Both the position numbers and the translations under genes were made by a program. Shown in pieces: positions 8,720 to 16,861 of a stretch of DNA of 64,000 nt; position 1 is the stretch's first letter, and every line of letters starts with the position of its first letter. The stretch spans positions 9,422 through 73,421 of the forward strand of contig JAKFEY010000044.1 in assembly GCA_036675475.1 (NCBI GenBank), in the 5' to 3' direction. The DNA comes from JALYRV01 sp036675475. GTDB taxonomy: Bacteria; Acidobacteriota; Vicinamibacteria; Vicinamibacterales; SCN-69-37. The notes under the pieces were generated by a model. That model saw only the letters and a program-made list of their open reading frames with translations. It had not been told where the DNA came from and did not search any database.

Positions 8720-10652
8720 GGCTGCTCCATCCCAGCATCTGCTTCTCGAGATCGAGCGGATACGAGATCTCGACGTCCACGATGTCGCCTGCGGCGTTGC
8801 GCACGGGCGTGAGCTCCGGCATCACGAAGCCCGTGTACGACGGCATGTTCAGCTTCGCCACGCGTGCCACGATCTCATCACGGAGCGCCGGATCGAAATG
8901 CACCGCGTAGGTCTCGACGAGCTGGCGGCCTGCGTCGTAATCGCCTTCGGATTTGATCCGCTGGACTTCCGCCAGCAGCCGGCCCGCCCCCTCGCGGAAC
9001 GCCTCGACGTCGACGACGACGTGATAGGTCTTGCCGTCGCGCTTGCGGATCTCGATCGCGCCGGTGTTGGCCAGCAGCCAGTGCACGATCAGCTGCCGGT
9101 TGCGCATGTGGTCTTCCTCGATGGTCGACCCCTCGCGCACGCGCCGCAGCTGCACGAGCGCATTGCGCGCGTAGGCCTCGTACTCCGCGAGCACGATCTC
9201 CGCGTGATCCGCCGCGGGCAACAACTCGAGCTCCACCATCTTCGGATCGGCCACGAAGTACAACGCCACCAGGTCGGCGCGCGACTCTTCCAGCGTCGAG
9301 TACAGCTCCTTCAGCGCCAGGTGCGGCTGCACGCCCGGCGCCACGCGCCCCGACCCATGCCCCAGCACCTCATGAATGTTCGTCGTCAACTCCGACGCGA
9401 AGCTGGCCCAGCGCTCGGCGCGCGCGGCTTCCTCGTCCGACCACGCAAACTCACGCCGGAAGGACGGCGGGGTGGACTTGTCGTACGCCTCGGCCACATT
9501 CGACAGCGACACGGACTTGCTGCCGTGCGTTTCGCGAATGGCCTGATCGTTAGGCAGGTTGATGCCGATGGGCGTCACCGGGCCCGAGTCGCCGGTTTCG
9601 ATGACGACGTCGATGGCGCGGGCGGTGACGCCCTTGACATCGGGGCGCCGCCAGCGCGGATCCCAGGGCATGCGCGCTTCGAACCACGCCGCGGCCCCGG
9701 CCAGGCGCTGGATGCCGGCGGTCTTCTCAGGATCGACATAGAAGACCAGCGCCTCCCACGCGCCTTTCACGCCGCGCGCGTCCATGTAGACCTCGACGAA
9801 GCCGTTGATGGTGTCGACCGGTGACGCCTTGTCTTCGACCCAGGCAATGTCGTACGCGATGCGATCGGCCTCTTCGCCGGTGCGATAGAAGCGGACGAGC
9901 GCTTCCAGCGCGCGCGCCATCTCCGGTGTCGCGAGCGGCAAGGCCTGCTCGAGGTGATGGACGATGGCGGTGATCCGATCGCTGTATTTGCCGCCGATGC
10001 GATAGACCTCCTCTTCGAGGCGGCCGTCCGGATGCTTCACGAGACGCGAGTTGAGCCCGTAGCGCTCGGTGAACCCGGCAGCCTCGAGATCGCTCATCCG
10101 CACGCCGGCGTAGAGATTGTTGGCGCTCGCCTGGAGCATGTCGCGGCCTTCGCCGGGCGCCTTCGAGGTCACGAACGGATCGACAGCCGGATCGAGAAAC
10201 ATGGGCGCGAGCCGATCGACGAGGCCGTCGACCGTTTCGTTGTGCCGCCGGGGCAGCGCCGCGCCGCCGGCCTCGGCCTGACGCACGGCCGCCCGCAGCG
10301 CCGGCGCGTCGAGGTCGAGCACGAACTTGCGCGCGGTGAGGTTGTTGTACGGCCCCGTGTTGATCCAGAACAGCTTGGTGTAGCGCCGAATCTCCTCGAG
10401 CGTCTCGTCGGCGATGCCGTCGCCGTATTTGAGCAGCGCCTCGAGCACACCGCGCATTTCGAGCGCCAGTGCGTGCCGCTGATCGAAATAGATGTCGCGG
10501 CCGGCCAGCGCGGCTTCATACAGGTGCCAGATCAGCCGCTTCTCGTTGAGCGGCAGGGCCGCAAAGCCGTCGGCGTAGAGCTGCACGACGGCAGCCTCGT
10601 CGATTTGCTCGAGCAGATATTTGCGGGTGCCGGCGGCGAGTTTCGTGGTCAT
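8712..10652 (-). CDS. Dipeptidyl-peptidase III-like zinc peptidase (family M49)
   Basis: 646 residues from the ATG at 10652, which overlaps the stop of the upstream RNase-like gene (ATGA). The frame stays open further upstream, but that part is antisense-like shadow of the RNase gene. The zinc motif HEVLGH lies at about residues 427-432, and EESRAD at about 455-460 corresponds to the second M49 motif (EECRAE in human DPP III). M49 enzymes release dipeptides from the N-terminus of short peptides, usually in the cytosol; no signal peptide is seen here. The first 200 residues are helical and rich in charged residues. Bacterial M49 members of this shorter type are known but few are characterised. 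Confidence 0.85.
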   Translation of the reverse strand: MTTKLAAGTRKYLLEQIDEAAVVQLYADGFAALPLNEKRLIWHLYEAALAGRDIYFDQRHALALEMRGVLEALLKYGDGIADETLEEIRRYTKLFWINTGPYNNLTARKFVLDLDAPALRAAVRQAEAGGAALPRRHNETVDGLVDRLAPMFLDPAVDPFVTSKAPGEGRDMLQASANNLYAGVRMSDLEAAGFTERYGLNSRLVKHPDGRLEEEVYRIGGKYSDRITAIVHHLEQALPLATPEMARALEALVRFYRTGEEADRIAYDIAWVEDKASPVDTINGFVEVYMDARGVKGAWEALVFYVDPEKTAGIQRLAGAAAWFEARMPWDPRWRRPDVKGVTARAIDVVIETGDSGPVTPIGINLPNDQAIRETHGSKSVSLSNVAEAYDKSTPPSFRREFAWSDEEAARAERWASFASELTTNIHEVLGHGSGRVAPGVQPHLALKELYSTLEESRADLVALYFVADPKMVELELLPAADHAEIVLAEYEAYARNALVQLRRVREGSTIEEDHMRNRQLIVHWLLANTGAIEIRKRDGKTYHVVVDVEAFREGAGRLLAEVQRIKSEGDYDAGRQLVETYAVHFDPALRDEIVARVAKLNMPSYTGFVMPELTPVRNAAGDIVDVEISYPLDLEKQMLGWSSRA

Positions 10653-12070
10653 GCGAGCGTGACCTGCGCTTTCCATGCCGGAGTCGCCACGTCCCACTTC
10701 AGCTCCGCCCTGACCCGCGCGGCGAGCGCCGCCATCGGCTCGGTGTCGCCGTGCACGAGGAACGTGCGTGCCGGCGCGGCCTTGAAATGGCCCAGCCAGC
10801 GCATGATCTCGTTGGCGTCGGCATGCGCCGACATGGAGTCGATCTTCTCGACGCGCGCGTTGACGGCAACGATCTCGCCGTGGATCTTCGTCTCGGTTGC
10901 GCCGTCGACGAGGTGCCGGCCGCGCGTGCCGGCCGCCTGGTAGCCGACAAACAGCACGGTGTTGTTCGCGCCCGGCAGCGCCGCCTTCAGGTGGTGCAGC
11001 ACGCGGCCGCCGGTGGCCATGCCGCTCGCGGAAATGACGATGGCCGGCTGCCGCGACGCGGTCACCTGCTTCGAGTGCGCCGCCTCCGACACCGTCTCGA
11101 ACCGGCTCGTGCAGAACGCGCACAGCTTGCGCTCGCCGCGCACCGACTTCTCGCGCGCCGACTGCGCCGCCGTGGTGATGTCGGCGTCCAGCTCCTGCAG
11201 CCGCTCCGAGTACATCTTCAGCGCCTCGAGCGCCATCGGGCTGTCGACATACACCGGCACTTTCGGGATCCGCTTCGCGTCCTCGAGCTCGCGCAGCCAG
11301 TACAGCACCTCCTCGACGCGGCCGATGGCGAAGGCGGGAATGATCACCTTCCCCTTGCGCTCGATGGTGTCGCTGATGATGCCCGCGAGCCGATCGCCGT
11401 TGTCGTCGGGCTCGTGAATGCGGTTGCCATAGGTCGACTCGACGAGCAGCCAGTCGGCATGCTCCACCGGCTCCGGATCGGGCAGCACCGGCCGGCCGTA
11501 GCGCCCGAGGTCGCCGCCGAACAGAATCACGCGATCGCCAAGCGCCTTCACCGTGGCGCGCACGTACCCGGACCCCAGCAGATGCCCGGCGTTGATGAAC
11601 TCCATCGACACGCCGGGAATGGGCTCGAAGTCGTAGCCATAGCCCACCGGCTGCAGCCGGTCGACCGCCTTCCACGCGTGCTCTACCGTGAACAGCGCCA
11701 GCGCCGGCTTGTGTTTCGAGTAGCCCTTGCGGTTGGCGCGCTCGGCGTCTTCTTCCTGAATCTTGCCGGCGTCCACCATCACCAGCTTCGCCAGCGCCGC
11801 CGTGCCCGACGTGCAGAACACACGGCCCGTGAAGCCTTCGGCGACGAGCTTCGGCAGATACCCGCAATGATCGAGATGCGCGTGCGTCAGCACCACGGCA
11901 TCAATCGACGAGGCCTCAACGGGCAGCTGCTGCCAGTTGCGCTCGCGCAGCTCTTTCATGCCCTGGAACAGCCCCGAATCCACCAGCACGCGCTTGCCGT
12001 CGACTTCCAGCAGATGCTTCGAGCCCGTCACTGTCTGCGCCGCGCCAAGAAACGTGAGTGATACCGCCAT
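10649..12070 (-). CDS. Metallo-beta-lactamase fold RNase with beta-CASP domain
   Basis: 473 residues. VSLTFLGAAQTVTGSKHLL starts the fold, and THAHLDHCGYLP at about residue 60 is the HxHxDH zinc motif. The beta-CASP and RMMBL portions follow: VESTYGNR near 215, VIIPAFAIGRVEEVLYWL near 250, IVISASGMATGGRVLHHL near 345, and SAHAD and HGDTEPM close to the end. This is the architecture of Ysh1/CPSF73-like bacterial and archaeal nucleases, so RNA processing or decay is the likely role. It is translationally coupled (ATGA) to the M49 peptidase gene. Confidence 0.92.
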   Translation of the reverse strand: MAVSLTFLGAAQTVTGSKHLLEVDGKRVLVDSGLFQGMKELRERNWQQLPVEASSIDAVVLTHAHLDHCGYLPKLVAEGFTGRVFCTSGTAALAKLVMVDAGKIQEEDAERANRKGYSKHKPALALFTVEHAWKAVDRLQPVGYGYDFEPIPGVSMEFINAGHLLGSGYVRATVKALGDRVILFGGDLGRYGRPVLPDPEPVEHADWLLVESTYGNRIHEPDDNGDRLAGIISDTIERKGKVIIPAFAIGRVEEVLYWLRELEDAKRIPKVPVYVDSPMALEALKMYSERLQELDADITTAAQSAREKSVRGERKLCAFCTSRFETVSEAAHSKQVTASRQPAIVISASGMATGGRVLHHLKAALPGANNTVLFVGYQAAGTRGRHLVDGATETKIHGEIVAVNARVEKIDSMSAHADANEIMRWLGHFKAAPARTFLVHGDTEPMAALAARVRAELKWDVATPAWKAQVTLA

Positions 12071-12076
12071 GCAACC

Positions 12077-13069
12077 TCAGACGAAAAGGGCGGGCAAGCC
12101 GCCCGTGTGCCAGAACAGCACGGTGTGATCCGCGTCGAACGCGCCCTCGCGCGCGCGCGACATGAGCCCGGCCATCGCCTTTGCGGTGTACACCGGATCG
12201 AGCAGCAAGCCTTCAGACCGCGCGGCCAGGTACATGGCCTCGGTCGACGCCACGGTCGGGACGCCGTACCCGCCGCCCACGAAGCGATCGTCGACCTCGA
12301 TCGGCTCATGCGACAGGCCGTCAACGCCGACGAGCCGTCCGATCGCCGGCACCAGTTCGCGCACGATCGCCGCAATCGCCCCGGAGGGGTCGTCGGCGCT
12401 GATGCCAATGATGCGCGTCGAGACGCCGCACAGCGCCGCGCCGGCAGCCAGCCCCGCCTGCGTGCCGCCCGACGATGTGGAGTGCACGATGACGTCGGGC
12501 GCCGGCATCTGGTCGAGCAGCTCGGCAAACGCGTGCGCATAGGCCAGCGCGCCCTCGGGCGTCGATCCGCCAAGCGGCACGACATACGGCTTGCGTCCCT
12601 CGCGCACCAGCCTCGCCGCCGCCTCGCGCATGGCCGGTTCGCGCGCCTCGCGCGACGTCACACTCACGATGTCAGCGCCGAACATGCGCTGCAGCAGCGC
12701 GTTGCCGGTGGGAGGATTGGGAGGATCGCCGTTGAGCACCAGCAGCGAGTCGAGGCCCGAGGCCGCCGCGATCGCCGCGGTCACGCGCGCATGATTCGAC
12801 TGCACGCCGCCCATCGTCAGCAGCGTGTCGGCGCCCTCGTCGAGCGCGTGGCGCGCCAGCAGCCGCATCTTGCGCACTTTGTTGCCGCCCATCGCGAACG
12901 GCAGCGCATCGTCGCGCTTGACGAAGAGGCGGGGGATGCTGCCGGGAGGGAGCCCGTCGCCGAGCGCCCGCCGCAGGCGCTGAAGCTCGTCGATCGGCGT
13001 GGCGTGGCGGGCGACCGGAACCGCGCGCGCCGCCAGCTCCGCCAACCGCTGACGGGCGGCCGCATGCAT
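12077..13069 (-). CDS. PLP-dependent D-cysteine desulfhydrase / ACC deaminase family enzyme
   Basis: 330 residues. FAMGGNKVRKMRLL at about residues 58-71 holds the PLP lysine in the GGNKxRK context typical of D-cysteine desulfhydrase and 1-aminocyclopropane-1-carboxylate deaminase. VQSNHARVTAAIAA and a late HTGGLPALF complete the fold-type II pattern. Such enzymes split D-cysteine into pyruvate, ammonia and sulfide, or open ACC; I cannot choose between them from the sequence alone. The stop lies 7 bases before the RNase gene start, so these minus-strand genes form one run. The promoter is shared with the divergent gene at 13090. Confidence 0.85.
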   Translation of the reverse strand: MHAAARQRLAELAARAVPVARHATPIDELQRLRRALGDGLPPGSIPRLFVKRDDALPFAMGGNKVRKMRLLARHALDEGADTLLTMGGVQSNHARVTAAIAAASGLDSLLVLNGDPPNPPTGNALLQRMFGADIVSVTSREAREPAMREAAARLVREGRKPYVVPLGGSTPEGALAYAHAFAELLDQMPAPDVIVHSTSSGGTQAGLAAGAALCGVSTRIIGISADDPSGAIAAIVRELVPAIGRLVGVDGLSHEPIEVDDRFVGGGYGVPTVASTEAMYLAARSEGLLLDPVYTAKAMAGLMSRAREGAFDADHTVLFWHTGGLPALFV

Positions 13070-13089
13070 CTGCTTAGTATACTTTTCGG
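13070..13089. promoter_or_regulatory. Symmetric bidirectional promoter between two start codons
   Basis: The 20 bases between the divergent ATGs are centred on the palindrome AGTATACT (13076-13083). Read either way it gives TATACT, and on each strand exactly 6 bases separate it from the start codon. Neither gene has a Shine-Dalgarno sequence. Both mRNAs are therefore probably leaderless and driven by the same -10 element. Confidence 0.6.
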
Positions 13090-13959
13090 ATGCCTGCGGT
13101 CCGTGAAAGCGCGTTGGTGCGCGCGATTGCCTCCTCCCCTGATTCGAACGGGGGGATGGTCGTGACGGCGGAGCTGCGGCCGCCGCGCGCGGATCTCGGG
13201 TCGGCCGCGGGCATCGACGCGTGGATCGACACGTATCACGCGGTGAAGAGCCTCGTGCGGCGCGAGCGCTTCGTGTTTCTCACCGACAGCGCGGTTGGCC
13301 TTCGCGAGGAAGACAACCTGCGCCACCTGATGATCAATCTCGGCAGCGACGTGCCGCGATCGCATGTCATCCCGTTTCTCACCTGCAAGCATCCGCTCGA
13401 CTACTGCCTGAACTACGCCGACCGCGCGTGGGACGCCGGCTTCGACACGCTGGTGATTCTGGGCGGCGACCGGCACGTGGGCCCTCCGCGCTGTGTCGAG
13501 CACGCGTGGGAGCTGCGGAAGCACATCCGCGCGCGCGTGCCGGGCCTCGCGCTGGGCGGCTGGGCCAATCCGCACGCCGACGCGGCGCGCCAGGTCGAGT
13601 ACGTGCTCGATCCCGAGTTCACGGGCGAGTTCTACCTCACGCAAATCGTCTCGCACCACGATGCGGAAGCCGTCGGCCGGTTCATGAACGAAGCGGCGCG
13701 CCGCGGGCTCGAGACGCCCGGCGTCTTCGGCGTGTTCTACTACCGCAGCGCCAACGCGAAAACACTCAACACGCTGAAGGAATTCCTGCCGGTGCCCGTC
13801 GAGGGCCTGATGCGCGAGTTCGGCGAAGGCGCCACGCCCGAACAGGTGTGCGCGCGATCGATTCGCGCGTTGCTGGAGGCGGGCGCGAAAAGCGTGTACG
13901 TGTCAAACTTGCCCGTCGGCCGGGCCGAAGCCACGCTGGCAAGAATTCTCAACGCTTGA
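13090..13959 (+). CDS. Methylenetetrahydrofolate reductase-like protein
   Basis: 289 residues. VTAELRPPRAD at about residue 25 resembles the start of the MTHFR barrel, where a glutamate acts as the catalytic acid. LVILGGDRH at about 120 and FYLTQIVSHHDAEAVGRFM at about 180 match the flavin and folate-binding strands. MTHFR reduces 5,10-methylene-THF to 5-methyl-THF for methionine synthesis. Overall similarity seems distant and there is no metF context, so a related folate or FAD enzyme is possible. The gene is followed 20 bases later by an aminotransferase on the same strand. Confidence 0.7.
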   Translation: MPAVRESALVRAIASSPDSNGGMVVTAELRPPRADLGSAAGIDAWIDTYHAVKSLVRRERFVFLTDSAVGLREEDNLRHLMINLGSDVPRSHVIPFLTCKHPLDYCLNYADRAWDAGFDTLVILGGDRHVGPPRCVEHAWELRKHIRARVPGLALGGWANPHADAARQVEYVLDPEFTGEFYLTQIVSHHDAEAVGRFMNEAARRGLETPGVFGVFYYRSANAKTLNTLKEFLPVPVEGLMREFGEGATPEQVCARSIRALLEAGAKSVYVSNLPVGRAEATLARILNA

Positions 13960-13979
13960 CTCGCCAAATCTGAATTCCC

Positions 13980-15155
13980 ATGGGCTCCTTCCTCGACAGC
14001 GTTCCGTTCTCGGGCATCATTCGCATCCGCGACATGATGTACGGCGTCGACAAGCCGTTCCGCCTCGATCAGGGAGACGTGAGCTTCGACGCGCCAGACA
14101 GCGTCAAACAGGCGCTGATTCAGGCCGTGCACGACAACCGCTCGCACTACGTCCAGACCACCGGCATCCCTCCGCTCGTCCAGGCGCTCGCCGACAAGAT
14201 GCGCGCGAAGAACGGCATTCCGATCGGCGCCGACGATGAGGTGATGGTGACGGCCGGGGGCATTCACGGCGTGTACGTGGCGACGCAGGGACTGCTCGAG
14301 CCGGGCGACGAGGTGATCTTTCCCGATCCCCTGTGGCCGCCGGCGGCCGGCTGCATCCAGGCGGCGCATGCGGTGCCGGTGCCCTGCGCGCTGCGCGAGT
14401 CGCTCGGCTGGCGGTGGGATCTCGACGAGCTCGCGTCGAAGATCACGCCGAAGACGCGCGCGATCTACATCAACTCGCCGAACAATCCGGCCGGCGGCGT
14501 GCTGACGCGCGCCGACCTCGAGGGCCTTGCCGCCATTGCGGCGCGCCACGATCTCTGGGTGTTCTCGGACGAAGCGTACGAGGATGTGGTCTTCGAAGGC
14601 GAGCACGTGAGCATTGCGTCGCTCCCCGGCATGTACGAACGCACGATTCCGATCTACACCTTCAGCAAGACCTACGCGATGACCGGGCTGCGGCTCGGCT
14701 ATCTCGCCGTGAAGGACCCGGCCGTGCGCGATCGCGTGCGCAAGGCGCTGTTCTACACCGTCAGCAGCGTGTCGTCGCTGGTGCAGTACGGCGGGCTTGG
14801 CGGCGTGCTGGGCGATCAGCAGGTCGTCGACGACTTCCGCACCGAGCTGCGCGCGCGCCGCGATTTGTTCTACGACGGCATCCGCGAAGCGGCAGGCGGC
14901 ATCCTCAGCGGCGACAAACCCGCGGGCGCCTTCTATGCGTTCATGCGCATCGCCGACGACTGGACGCCGCCGGCCGGCTCGCAGGAGTCACGTTCCTGGG
15001 CGATGACGGAGATGCTCATCTCGCGCGGCCGTGTGGGCTGCATCCCCGGCGTCGACTTCGGGGCGAACGGCGAAAACCACATCCGCTTCTGCTTCGCGCG
15101 CGATCGCAAGGAACTCGAAGGGGCGCTCGCGTCCATCAAGCAGGTCTTCGCCTAG
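13980..15155 (+). CDS. Class I/II pyridoxal-phosphate aminotransferase
   Basis: 391 residues with the fold-type I aminotransferase pattern: SHYVQTTGIPPLVQALADKM near residue 50, INSPNNPAGGVLTRADL near 165, FSDEAYEDVVFEG near 195, and FSKTYAMTGLRLGY near 230 with the PLP lysine. Arg in the last 30 residues (ENHIRFCFAR) fits the substrate carboxylate clamp. It is similar to aspartate or alanine-type aminotransferases; the amino donor cannot be told from the sequence. It is co-directional with the MTHFR-like gene. A strong palindrome follows 20 bases after the stop. Confidence 0.88.
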   Translation: MGSFLDSVPFSGIIRIRDMMYGVDKPFRLDQGDVSFDAPDSVKQALIQAVHDNRSHYVQTTGIPPLVQALADKMRAKNGIPIGADDEVMVTAGGIHGVYVATQGLLEPGDEVIFPDPLWPPAAGCIQAAHAVPVPCALRESLGWRWDLDELASKITPKTRAIYINSPNNPAGGVLTRADLEGLAAIAARHDLWVFSDEAYEDVVFEGEHVSIASLPGMYERTIPIYTFSKTYAMTGLRLGYLAVKDPAVRDRVRKALFYTVSSVSSLVQYGGLGGVLGDQQVVDDFRTELRARRDLFYDGIREAAGGILSGDKPAGAFYAFMRIADDWTPPAGSQESRSWAMTEMLISRGRVGCIPGVDFGANGENHIRFCFARDRKELEGALASIKQVFA

Positions 15156-15175
15156 ACCTCGCTGCTGCTCAGCGC

Positions 15176-15280
15176 GATGTCTGGTGTTCCTCAGCGCCGC
15201 CGAGGCGAGTCGGGCCCCGCTGGAACTGTCCGGTCCCTCCGCTCTCCTTTTAACGGCGTCGCTGAGGAACACCAGACATC
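15176..15280. repeat. Long palindromic element 1
   Basis: A 26-base left arm (15176-15201) and a 26-base right arm (15255-15280) are inverted copies with one mismatch. They flank a 53-base core. At the end of the core sits CTTTTAACGGC (15247-15257), found again in element 2 at 16564-16574. It lies between two convergent genes and would fold as a strong hairpin in either transcript. There is no U-tract for a classical terminator. Confidence 0.85.
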
Positions 15281-15303
15281 ACGCCTGCGCCAGGTCCGCT
15301 CGG

Positions 15304-16197
15304 CTACCGCTCGAGCGCGGTGCGATCCCAGCCCGCGAGGTTGGCGGCGTGGTTGTACGTGGATTCGATGAACGCCATGATCGCGCCTTCCGGATCGTCC
15401 GCAGTGCGCACGGCTTCGTACGGCAGGATGAACTCGCCCATGCCGGCATGGTAATAGGCGCCGGCCGGCGCGATCGGTGCCGTCTTCAGTCCTTCGGGCT
15501 CGGGCGCGGCGTAGGCGTAGAACGCCGGCTCGGGCAGTGTGGCGTTGCCCGGCCAGAAGCCGTGACTGATCACTTCGTGCGAGTAGGCCTCGCGCATGAA
15601 GGCGGGGCCTTCGCGCGGCGGAGCGGGGCGTCCTGAAAACCGCGTCACCGCCAGATCGAAACTGCCCCAGAAGAAATGCGCGGGACTGGCCTTCCCGATG
15701 AAGCCCGCACGCGACGCGTTGAGGACGCGCCACGCGCTGGTGAGCACACGCCACGCGCGGTTGGCCCATTCCGGATCGTAATGGTGGTGCGCGGTGTCGG
15801 CCTCGAACCGCGTCGGGTCCGGCACCTCCACGGGCATCGACCAGATCTTTGCGTCCAGGCCCGCGCTTTCGAGCAGCTCCATGAAGCCGCGATGAAACCC
15901 GGCCACGGGCCGGGGGCCGAGCGCCATCCGCTTGACCATGCCGTCAGACGCCCGCACGACCAGCTGATGATCGATGAAGTCGAACTCGAGCGCGAAGACG
16001 CGATCGTCGTGCGGCAGCAGCGCCGTGGAGATGCCGCGCGGCGACATCTGCATCGCGCTGCCCCATGAATGGTTGATGGCCGGCGACAGCGCCACGGCGA
16101 CCTTGCCCGCCATCTGCATCCACATGTGGAGCGTGGCGTACGTGTCCTTCCATTCCTCGTAGGGCAGAGACGGCCACCGCGCGTTGCGTTCCGGCAT
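15304..16197 (-). CDS. DUF5996 family protein
   Basis: 297 residues from the ATG at 16197; the open frame extends further upstream but that part overlaps the divergent gene. The protein starts with WPSLPYEEWKDTYATLHMW and continues with VALSPAINHSWGSAM and a conserved HHHYDPEWANR segment near residue 160, characteristic of DUF5996. Several histidine and tryptophan clusters are conserved, but the function is unknown. No signal peptide or transmembrane helix is seen. It shares its promoter with the UBP zinc-finger gene, and the pair is bracketed by two related palindromes. Confidence 0.8.
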   Translation of the reverse strand: MPERNARWPSLPYEEWKDTYATLHMWMQMAGKVAVALSPAINHSWGSAMQMSPRGISTALLPHDDRVFALEFDFIDHQLVVRASDGMVKRMALGPRPVAGFHRGFMELLESAGLDAKIWSMPVEVPDPTRFEADTAHHHYDPEWANRAWRVLTSAWRVLNASRAGFIGKASPAHFFWGSFDLAVTRFSGRPAPPREGPAFMREAYSHEVISHGFWPGNATLPEPAFYAYAAPEPEGLKTAPIAPAGAYYHAGMGEFILPYEAVRTADDPEGAIMAFIESTYNHAANLAGWDRTALER

Positions 16198-16218
16198 GTC
16201 CCGGATGATACTGCCGCC
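16198..16218. promoter_or_regulatory. Bidirectional promoter, overlapping -10 elements
   Basis: ATGATACT (16205-16212) gives GATACT on the plus strand, 6 bases before the ATG at 16219, and TATCAT on the minus strand, 7 bases before the ATG at 16197. No ribosome-binding site fits in either short leader, so both transcripts may be leaderless. Confidence 0.5.
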
Positions 16219-16485
16219 ATGGCGGATCGCTGCGATCACATCGACGCCCTGGCCGAAATCAGGCGGCCCGCGGCGCTCGAGTGCGAAGAATGCGTGAAGA
16301 TCGGCTCGGGCTGGGTGCACCTGCGCACCTGCCAGACCTGCGGCGGCACGCGCTGCTGCGACTCGTCGCCCAACAAACACGCCAGCCGCCACGCGGCCGC
16401 GTCAGGCCACCCGGTCATCGCCTCCGCCCAGCCCGGCGAGCGCTGGGTCTACTGCTATCCCGACGACGTGTTCGCGCAATACTGA
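16219..16485 (+). CDS. UBP-type zinc finger protein
   Basis: An 88-residue protein made almost entirely of one zinc-finger domain. Ligand pattern: CDH at residues 5-7, CEEC near 22-25, then RTCQTCGGTRCC and SPNKHASRHAAASGHPV. This is the UBP (ubiquitin C-terminal hydrolase-type) finger, and the metal ligands appear complete. In eukaryotes it binds the free C-terminal Gly-Gly of ubiquitin. Bacterial stand-alone copies are common but their partner is unclear. The start is set by the -10 element and the 21-base gap to the divergent gene. Confidence 0.85.
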   Translation: MADRCDHIDALAEIRRPAALECEECVKIGSGWVHLRTCQTCGGTRCCDSSPNKHASRHAAASGHPVIASAQPGERWVYCYPDDVFAQY

Positions 16486-16497
16486 CGCCGCCGTTGC

Positions 16498-16599
16498 CGC
16501 GTGCCCGATATTGCGCGGCGAGGCCGGGGTGCGGGCGCGCCAAAGAGCGGTCGCGCCTGCGATCTTTTAACGGCCCCGCCGCACAACATCGGGCACGCG
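16498..16599. repeat. Long palindromic element 2
   Basis: 29-base arms (16498-16526 and 16571-16599) are inverted copies with three differences. In the minus-strand RNA all three would be G-U wobbles, so the stem is fully paired there. The 44-base core ends with the CTTTTAACGGC motif shared with element 1, although the arm sequences differ. It lies between convergent genes. Confidence 0.85.
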
Positions 16600-16639
16600 A
16601 CTGGCGTGGCCGGAGGCCGCGCGGCGTTCGCGCGCGCGT

Positions 16640-16855
16640 TCAGCCGCGTCTGCGGCCGGTGGCGAGCAGGACGATGCCGCCGACCAGGGCGATGCCCCCG
16701 ACGACGGGGCCGACCGGAATCGTTTCGCGGCGTTCGGCGGTCGCCTCAAGCGGGCCGAGGTCCAGCACTTTTTCTTCGCGCGTGTAGGAGATGCCGCCCC
16801 AGATCAGCCCGATCAGTCCGATCACGACCAGCACGGCTCCGATAACAGTCTTCAT
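16640..16855 (-). CDS. Small two-helix membrane protein (DUF3185-like)
   Basis: 71 residues with one transmembrane helix at each end (KTVIGAVLVVIGLIGLIWGG and VGGIALVGGIVLLATG) and a short charged loop (YTREEKVLDLG) between them, ending in GRRRG. This layout resembles DUF3185-type proteins, but the match is by architecture only. It is the last gene of the run carrying the KaiC-like ATPase, starting 7 bases after that stop. A GTG at 16861 is an alternative start. Confidence 0.6.
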   Translation of the reverse strand: MKTVIGAVLVVIGLIGLIWGGISYTREEKVLDLGPLEATAERRETIPVGPVVGGIALVGGIVLLATGRRRG

Positions 16856-16861
16856 AGCCAC

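Noticed and set aside
10653..11867. N-terminal extension of the M49 peptidase frame
   Set aside because: Overlaps the beta-CASP RNase gene completely in another frame; the ATGA junction at 10649-10652 gives a good start.
15247..16574. The CTTTTAACGGC-bearing palindromes as integron attC sites
   Set aside because: attC sites have conserved outer ends (RYYYAAC and GTTRRRY) and variable centres. Here the outer arms vary and the conserved motif is internal; no integrase gene is near.
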